A DNA stretch of 64,000 nucleotides from CAVUCH01 sp963739995 (GTDB lineage Bacteria > Acidobacteriota > Vicinamibacteria > Vicinamibacterales > JAENWD01). How positions within the stretch are numbered: the stretch's first letter is position 1; the number at the start of each line of letters is the position of its first letter. Location of the stretch: positions 124,001 through 188,000 of the forward strand of contig CAVUCH010000004.1 in assembly GCA_963739995.1 (NCBI GenBank), read 5' to 3'. Of the stretch, positions 59,523-64,000 are shown in pieces. The translations under genes were made by a program, and so were the position numbers. Below the pieces are notes generated by a model, which did no database searches, was not told where the DNA came from, and was given only the letters and a program-made list of their open reading frames with translations.

Positions 59523-60827
59523 ATGTCCTTCTCTGCGGGCAGCGACGCCGACGGCCCCGCCATCGGCGTCCGTCTCCTCGGGTGGGCACGCCGGCCAGTG
59601 CTGGCCGCATGCCTGCTTGCGACCGCCCTCTTCGCAGTATGGCGCCTTGCACCGCCCGGCGATGCCGCCCCCGAACGGTCCCAGTCGACGGAACCTGCCC
59701 CCACCCTCCTCAGCCCACGCGAGTTCGTGCGCACGCTGCGCGTGACCGGCCTGACCGAGGCGACGCGGTCCTACGTGGTCGCCGCACCGCTGCAGGCCGG
59801 CGGCGGCGCGGGCGGCGGCGGCGGCGCGCGCGAGTCGCTGGTGATCACACGGCTCGCCCCCCCGGGTGCGCGCGTCGCACGCGGCGATGTGCTCGTGGAG
59901 TTCGACAGCCAGAACCAGGAGAAGGCTGCCTTCGAGAAGGCTGCCGAATACCGCGATTTCGTGGAGCAAATCGCCAAGAAGCGCGCCGAGCACGAGGCGG
60001 CCCGTGTGAAGGACGAGAGCCTGCGCGAGCAGGCGGCCAACAAGGTGGAGCACCTCGAGCTGGAGGTGTTGAAGAACGAGATGCTCGCCGCGATCAAAGC
60101 CGAGAAGAATAACCAGGATCTCGATGAGGCACGCCAGCGCCTCGCGGCGCTGCGCGCCAGCTTCGACCTGAAGCGCCAGGCCGCCGGCGCCGAACTGCGC
60201 GTGCTCGAGATCAAGCGCGATCGGGCAAAGGCGGCGATGGACCACGCAGCCGCGAACGCGACGGCCCTTACGATCCGGTCCTCGATCGACGGCCTGGTCG
60301 TCCCCCGCCAGATGTGGAAGGGCTCCGGCCCGGCCGACGTGCAGGAGGGCGATCAGCTCAATCCGGGGGCGCCCGTGCTCGAGGTCGTGAACCCGGCCTC
60401 CATGCAGGTGCGCGCGCGCGTGAATCAGGCCGACGTGCAGCACATCCGGGCCGGGCAGCGGGTCACCGTGAGGCTCGACGCATACCCCGACCTCGTGCTG
60501 CCGGGGCGGATCGCGCAGGTCGCGCCGATTGCGCTGCCTGGCTCCTTCTCGTCCCGAGTGCGCACGTTCAGCGCCACCGTCGCCATCGACGGAACGAGCG
60601 ACCGGCTGCTACCCGATCTGACCGCTGCGGTGGACGTCGAGCTGGATCGCGTGCGCAACGCACTGGTGATCGGACGCGACGCCGTGCGCGTTGAAAACGG
60701 CCGGTCGTTCGTCCGCGTGCGCGACGGCAGCGGCACCGCGACTCGCGACGTCACCGTCGGACCAGGGGACGACGTGCACGTGGTCGTCACGCGCGGCCTG
60801 CGCGCGGGAGATGTGGTGCTGCCATGA
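59523..60827 (+). CDS. HlyD/RND-like membrane fusion (adaptor) protein 1
   Basis: 434 residues. N-terminal helix (PVLAACLLATALFAVWRLA), a barrel/lipoyl half (VITRLAPPGARVARGDVLVEFDSQNQEKAAFEKAAEYRDF), a coiled-coil hairpin of about 120 residues (FVEQIAKKRAEHEAARVKDESLREQAANKVEHLELEVLKNEML to MDHAAANATALTIRSSIDGLVV), lipoyl return, then beta-barrel and membrane-proximal domains (VRARVNQADVQHIRAGQRVTVRLDAYPDLVLPGRIAQVAPIA). A GGGAGGGGG stretch is inserted near residue 90. It is the first of three adaptor genes; the stop overlaps the next start by ATGA. Confidence 0.88.
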   Translation: MSFSAGSDADGPAIGVRLLGWARRPVLAACLLATALFAVWRLAPPGDAAPERSQSTEPAPTLLSPREFVRTLRVTGLTEATRSYVVAAPLQAGGGAGGGGGARESLVITRLAPPGARVARGDVLVEFDSQNQEKAAFEKAAEYRDFVEQIAKKRAEHEAARVKDESLREQAANKVEHLELEVLKNEMLAAIKAEKNNQDLDEARQRLAALRASFDLKRQAAGAELRVLEIKRDRAKAAMDHAAANATALTIRSSIDGLVVPRQMWKGSGPADVQEGDQLNPGAPVLEVVNPASMQVRARVNQADVQHIRAGQRVTVRLDAYPDLVLPGRIAQVAPIALPGSFSSRVRTFSATVAIDGTSDRLLPDLTAAVDVELDRVRNALVIGRDAVRVENGRSFVRVRDGSGTATRDVTVGPGDDVHVVVTRGLRAGDVVLP

Positions 60828-62065
60828 GCGCGACACGCCGGACCGGAGCCGTCGCCGTTTCCCTGTTGTGCCTTGCGGCGCTCGTCTTCTGGGCGTCACG
60901 GCCGGCCGTTCCCTCGGTACGCAGCGCGGAAGCGCGCATCGGTGAGTTCGTCGATGCGCTGCAGATTCGCGGCGAGATCAAGGCGAGCCGCTCGATCACG
61001 CTCACGGCGCCCGCGGAGGCCGGCGACCTGCGGATACTCAGGCTCGCCAGCGGGGGTACGACCGTGAAGAAGGGCGATGTCATCGTCGAGTTCGACGGCA
61101 GCACCGTCACCCGCACGCTCGAGGAGAAGGGGACCGAGCTGCGCGGCTACGAAGCCGAGATCGAGAAGGTGCGCGCGCAGTCGCGGACGACGGAACAGGC
61201 CGGCGTTACAGCAGCCACCAAGGCGGACTACGACGTGCAGCGGGGAACGCTCGACTACTCGGCAAAGGACATCCTCTCACGGGTGGAAGGCGAGCAGCGC
61301 CGGCTCGCGGTGCTCGACTTCGGGCAGAAGCTCCTCGAGGCCAACGCCAACCTCACCAGCACCCGCGCGGCCGGGCGCGCCGACCTTGCCGCCACCGGGC
61401 AGAAGCGGGAAAAGGCGGGCCTCGAGCTCGACAAGGCACGCCGCCAGCTGGCGGCGCTCAAACTGACTGCGCCGACGGACGGCGTACTGAGTCTGCTGCC
61501 CAACTATCGTGCGAGCAACTGGAACAACCTGCAGGACTTCAAGGAGGGAGATCGCGCGTGGCCCGGCGCCGCGATCGCGGAGCTGCCGGATGCGTCCTCG
61601 CTGTATGTGTCAGCCCGTGTCGACGAGGTGGAGCGGGGCCGCCTGAAGCTGGGTCACCAGGCGACGGCGCGAGTCGAGGCCGTGCCGGATCGCGAGCTGC
61701 CGGCGCGCATCGAGAGCATCAGCGCGCTCGCGAAAACCGACTTCTCGTCGTGGCCGCCGCCGCGCAACTTCGACCTGCGCGTCAAGCTCGAAGGAACCGA
61801 TCCCCGGCTGCGGCCCGGCATGAGCGCCACGCTGCGGGTGGCCGTCGAGCGTGTGCCGAACGTCCTGCTCGTCCCCGTGGAGGCGATGTTCAACAGCGCG
61901 GGTCAGGATGTCGTGTACGTGCTCGGCCGCAACAGCGTCGTCCGCCGGCCCGTCGTGGTGGAGCGGCGAAATGCCGACCACGCCGTGATCAAGGAGGGCC
62001 TCGGTCCTGGCGAACGCGTGGCCGTCGAGGATCCGACAACGGCATCCGGAGGGACACCGCGATGA
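60824..62065 (+). CDS. HlyD/MacA-like membrane fusion (adaptor) protein 2
   Basis: 413 residues. N-terminal helix (VAVSLLCLAALVFWASRP), lipoyl half-motif (LTAPAEAGDLRILRLASGGTTVKKGDVIVEFDGSTVTRTLEEKGTELRG), long coiled coil (YEAEIEKVRAQSRTTEQAGV ... LLEANANLTSTRAAGRADLAATGQKREKAGLELDKARRQLAALKLTAPTDGVLSLL), beta-barrel (LYVSARVDEVERGRLKLGHQATARVEAVPDRELPARIESI) and C-terminal domain (NVLLVPVEAMFNSAGQDVVYVL). It overlaps the first adaptor (ATGA) and the third (ATGA). The three are not close copies: they differ in the coiled-coil length. Confidence 0.88.
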   Translation: MSATRRTGAVAVSLLCLAALVFWASRPAVPSVRSAEARIGEFVDALQIRGEIKASRSITLTAPAEAGDLRILRLASGGTTVKKGDVIVEFDGSTVTRTLEEKGTELRGYEAEIEKVRAQSRTTEQAGVTAATKADYDVQRGTLDYSAKDILSRVEGEQRRLAVLDFGQKLLEANANLTSTRAAGRADLAATGQKREKAGLELDKARRQLAALKLTAPTDGVLSLLPNYRASNWNNLQDFKEGDRAWPGAAIAELPDASSLYVSARVDEVERGRLKLGHQATARVEAVPDRELPARIESISALAKTDFSSWPPPRNFDLRVKLEGTDPRLRPGMSATLRVAVERVPNVLLVPVEAMFNSAGQDVVYVLGRNSVVRRPVVVERRNADHAVIKEGLGPGERVAVEDPTTASGGTPR

Positions 62066-63354
62066 AAACCCTCCGTCTCGCGTTTATTGTCCTGCTCGTG
62101 GCGGGCGCCGGAGCGGCAGCCGTGTTCGGCCTCCCCGACCTGCGGCCGCAACCGGATCGGATTCCGACGATCCGGGCACAGCGCGGGGACGTGGACGTGC
62201 GCGTGCACACGCTCGGCGAGCTGGGCCCGCGCCGGGCCATCATGCTCTCTGCGCCCGCAAACACCGGCATGCTCCAGCTCGTGAAGCTGCTGCCCGCCGG
62301 CACCCTCGTGGAGGAGGGCACGGTGGTGCTCGCCTTCGATCCGGCCGAGCAGCAGTACAACCTCGATCAGGCGCGATCGGAGCTCGAGGAGGCCGAACAG
62401 GAACTGGTGAAGCTCGATGCCGACACGCGCGTGCAGGCGGCCGACGACCAGGTGAATCTGCTGCACGCGCGGTACGAGGTCCGGCGGGCGGAGCTCGAGG
62501 TGACAGGCAACGAGTTCGTTGGCGCGATCCAGGCCAAGAAGAACCTGCTGGCGCTCGAAGAGGCGAAGCGCGGGTTCGCGCAGGTCGAAGGGGACGTGCA
62601 GACGCACGCCGAGAGCAACCGTGCCGCACGCGCCGCGCTGGAGGAGAAGCGCCAGAAGGCTCAGGGCGCCATGCAGTTCGCGCAGCGCACGATCGAGAGC
62701 ATGATCGTGAAGGCGCCGATTCGCGGGCTCGTCGTCGTCAAGGAGAACCGGGACGCGAGCGGCGGCTTCTTCTTCAGCGGCATGAGCCTGCCAGAGTACC
62801 GCGAGGGCGACACCGTGCAACCGGGACGCGGCGTGGCAGAAATCGTCGACCTGTCAGAGATCGAAATCAAGGCGAAGGTGAACGAGGGCGACCGCACATC
62901 GTTCGCCACGGGTGCTTCCGCCAGTGTCAGCATCGAGGGCGCGCCGACCCGGCCGCTCACCGGTTCCACCAAGGGTGTCAGCGGCCTCGCCGCGCGTCAG
63001 TGGTGGGACGCGGGCGCGGAGCGCCAGTTCGACGCTTCTTTCCGCCTCGACCGCAGCGAGCCTGCGCTACGTCCCGGCATGACCGCGCGGGTCGTGATCG
63101 CCGGCGAGCGGCTCGCGGGTGTGCAGCACCTGCCGCGCCAGGTGTTGTTCGAGGAAGAAGGCAAGCCGGTCGTGTACGTGAAGACCCCGAACGGATTCAC
63201 CGCCACACCCGTGAAAGTAGTCCGCCGCACCGAGAGCCGGGTAGTGGTCGAGGGCCTCGCCGCTGACGCCGACGTGGCCCTGACCAACCCCGAGCGCCAA
63301 TCGACCGGTCGCGCAGCGCGTCCCGCTACGGCACCCGCGATGGGAGGCGGATAG
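62062..63354 (+). CDS. HlyD/MacA-like membrane fusion (adaptor) protein 3
   Basis: 430 residues. N-terminal helix (LRLAFIVLLVAGAGAAAVFG), lipoyl (LSAPANTGMLQLVKLLPAGTLVEEGTVVLAFDPAEQQYNLDQARSELEEAEQELVKLDADTRV), coiled coil (QAADDQVNLLHARYEVRRAELEVTGNEFV ... NRAARAALEEKRQKAQGAMQFAQRTIESMIVKAPIRGLVVV), beta-barrel (SEIEIKAKVNEGDRTSFATGASASVSIEGAPTRPL) and C-terminal domain (GVQHLPRQVLFEEEGKPVVYVK). It starts in ATGA overlap with adaptor 2 and ends 2 bases before the permease ATG. Likely part of a single efflux complex or of parallel ones. Confidence 0.9.
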   Translation: MKTLRLAFIVLLVAGAGAAAVFGLPDLRPQPDRIPTIRAQRGDVDVRVHTLGELGPRRAIMLSAPANTGMLQLVKLLPAGTLVEEGTVVLAFDPAEQQYNLDQARSELEEAEQELVKLDADTRVQAADDQVNLLHARYEVRRAELEVTGNEFVGAIQAKKNLLALEEAKRGFAQVEGDVQTHAESNRAARAALEEKRQKAQGAMQFAQRTIESMIVKAPIRGLVVVKENRDASGGFFFSGMSLPEYREGDTVQPGRGVAEIVDLSEIEIKAKVNEGDRTSFATGASASVSIEGAPTRPLTGSTKGVSGLAARQWWDAGAERQFDASFRLDRSEPALRPGMTARVVIAGERLAGVQHLPRQVLFEEEGKPVVYVKTPNGFTATPVKVVRRTESRVVVEGLAADADVALTNPERQSTGRAARPATAPAMGGG

Positions 63355-63356
63355 GG

Positions 63357-64000
63357 ATGGCGAGCGTCGGCGGACGCGTCGAGGCGACGGTTCGACAACT
63401 GATCACCGACGGCGGACGCGGCGTGGAGACGCTGCGCGTCCACAAGCTCCGATCCCTGTTGACGATGCTCGGGATGATCTTCGGGGTGGCGGCCGTCGTC
63501 TCGATGATGTCGATCGGCGCCGGGGCGCAGCGCGAGGTCCTGACGCTGATCGAGCAGCTCGGCGTTCGCAACCTGATCGTCGAGGCCAAAGAGGCGACCG
63601 ATTTCCAGGCCTATCAGAAGGTGCGCAAGACCTCGCCGGGCCTGACCGAACGCGACCTCCGAGTGATTCGCGCGAACGTGCCCGGCATCAGCGCGTCCAC
63701 CGCGCGCAAGCGGTACGTCCCCCAGAAGCTCATCCCGAAGCCGCAGCGCGAGATGCCGCAGGTCTACGGCGTCGAGCCGGGGTATCGCAACATCGCGGGC
63801 TTGCGGGTCGCATCCGGCCGCTTCTTCGACGAGCAGGAAGCCCGGCTGGCGGCGCCTGTGTGCGTGCTTGGCGAGGGCGCGCGCACCGCGCTTTTCGGGG
63901 CGAAGAACCCGATCGGCGAGTATGTGAAAGTCAACGAGCAGTGGTTCCGGGTGATTGGCACGGTGGGACCGCAAGTGAGCGCGAACACCGATATCCCCGG
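63357..64000 (+). CDS. MacB-like ABC transporter permease, 3'-partial
   Basis: The first about 214 residues are visible; the gene runs off the right edge. It begins MASVGGRVEATVRQLITDGGRGVETLRVHKLRSLLTMLGMIFGVAAVVSMMSIGAGAQREVLTLIEQLGVRNLIVEAKE, which is the first helix of a MacB-type permease with the periplasmic MacB_PCD start. The rest (LTERDLRVIRANVPGISAST, VEPGYRNIAGLRVASGRFFDEQEARL, CVLGEGARTALFGAKNPIGEYVKVNEQWFRVIGTVG) is the typical porter-core domain. It lies 2 bases after adaptor 3. The ATPase subunit is expected outside the window. Substrate unknown; MacB-type exporters handle peptides, antibiotics and lipoproteins. Confidence 0.9.
   Translation, partial: MASVGGRVEATVRQLITDGGRGVETLRVHKLRSLLTMLGMIFGVAAVVSMMSIGAGAQREVLTLIEQLGVRNLIVEAKEATDFQAYQKVRKTSPGLTERDLRVIRANVPGISASTARKRYVPQKLIPKPQREMPQVYGVEPGYRNIAGLRVASGRFFDEQEARLAAPVCVLGEGARTALFGAKNPIGEYVKVNEQWFRVIGTVGPQVSANTDIP

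Overview
The window is GC-rich, densely coded bacterial chromosome, most consistent with an Acidobacteriota of the Vicinamibacteria type. This is inferred from a duplicated Acidobacterial-type VWFA protein inside a full Tad/Flp pilus operon, TonB-C-terminal proteins with unusual N-termini, stacked HlyD adaptors with a MacB-like permease, and many intergenic simple-repeat arrays. No rRNA, tRNA, CRISPR, transposase or phage gene was recognised.

Layout. (1) 1-14.5 kb: envelope polysaccharide or glycan region with membrane GT87/GT39-like glycosyltransferases, GT4 and GT2 transferases, two SAM methyltransferases and an FkbM methyltransferase, interrupted by a threonine aldolase gene and containing two GT87 remnants. 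(2) 14.5-28.4 kb: one long minus-strand Tad pilus operon, in transcription order three flp pilins, cpaA, tadE, cpaB, cpaC, tadG, cpaE, cpaF, tadB, tadC, a 32-residue membrane peptide gene, a TadD-like TPR lipoprotein, an AAA+ ATPase and a double-VWA protein. (3) 28.7-35.4 kb, minus strand: DUF192, a Tat-exported DUF362 protein, a prenyltransferase/squalene-cyclase-fold protein, two tandem TonB-C-terminal paralogues and a sigma-54 activator. (4) 35.8-51.5 kb: D-xylonate dehydratase-type enzyme, DUF1028 and DUF362 proteins, threonine synthase, a porin, a GAF/sigma-54 activator, arginine decarboxylase and an M13 peptidase. (5) 51.7-64 kb: cobalamin-dependent methionine synthase with an ArsR-methyltransferase fusion, threonine dehydratase, then three overlapping HlyD-like adaptor genes and a MacB-type permease running off the right edge. 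Amino-acid metabolism of the aspartate/threonine/methionine branch recurs (thrC, ltaE, ilvA, metH).

The gaps between genes are unusual. Four arrays of a 7-bp repeat (CGCCCAC/CGCCTAC) occur in 20 kb, three of them starting at the stop codon of a neighbouring gene. A second element made of inverted GGAGCC-rich halves fills two stop-to-start gaps. REP-like palindromes occur between genes, and two lie in frame inside genes. Two paralogous micro-membrane-proteins ending in a Tyr-x-Met-Arg-Arg-Arg segment are a possible new small-protein family.

About ten otherwise well-conserved genes are split by apparent single-base frameshifts. Because the reading frames resume with conserved motifs, sequencing or assembly indels are the simplest explanation. 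Coordinates for those genes are given for the reconstructed gene.
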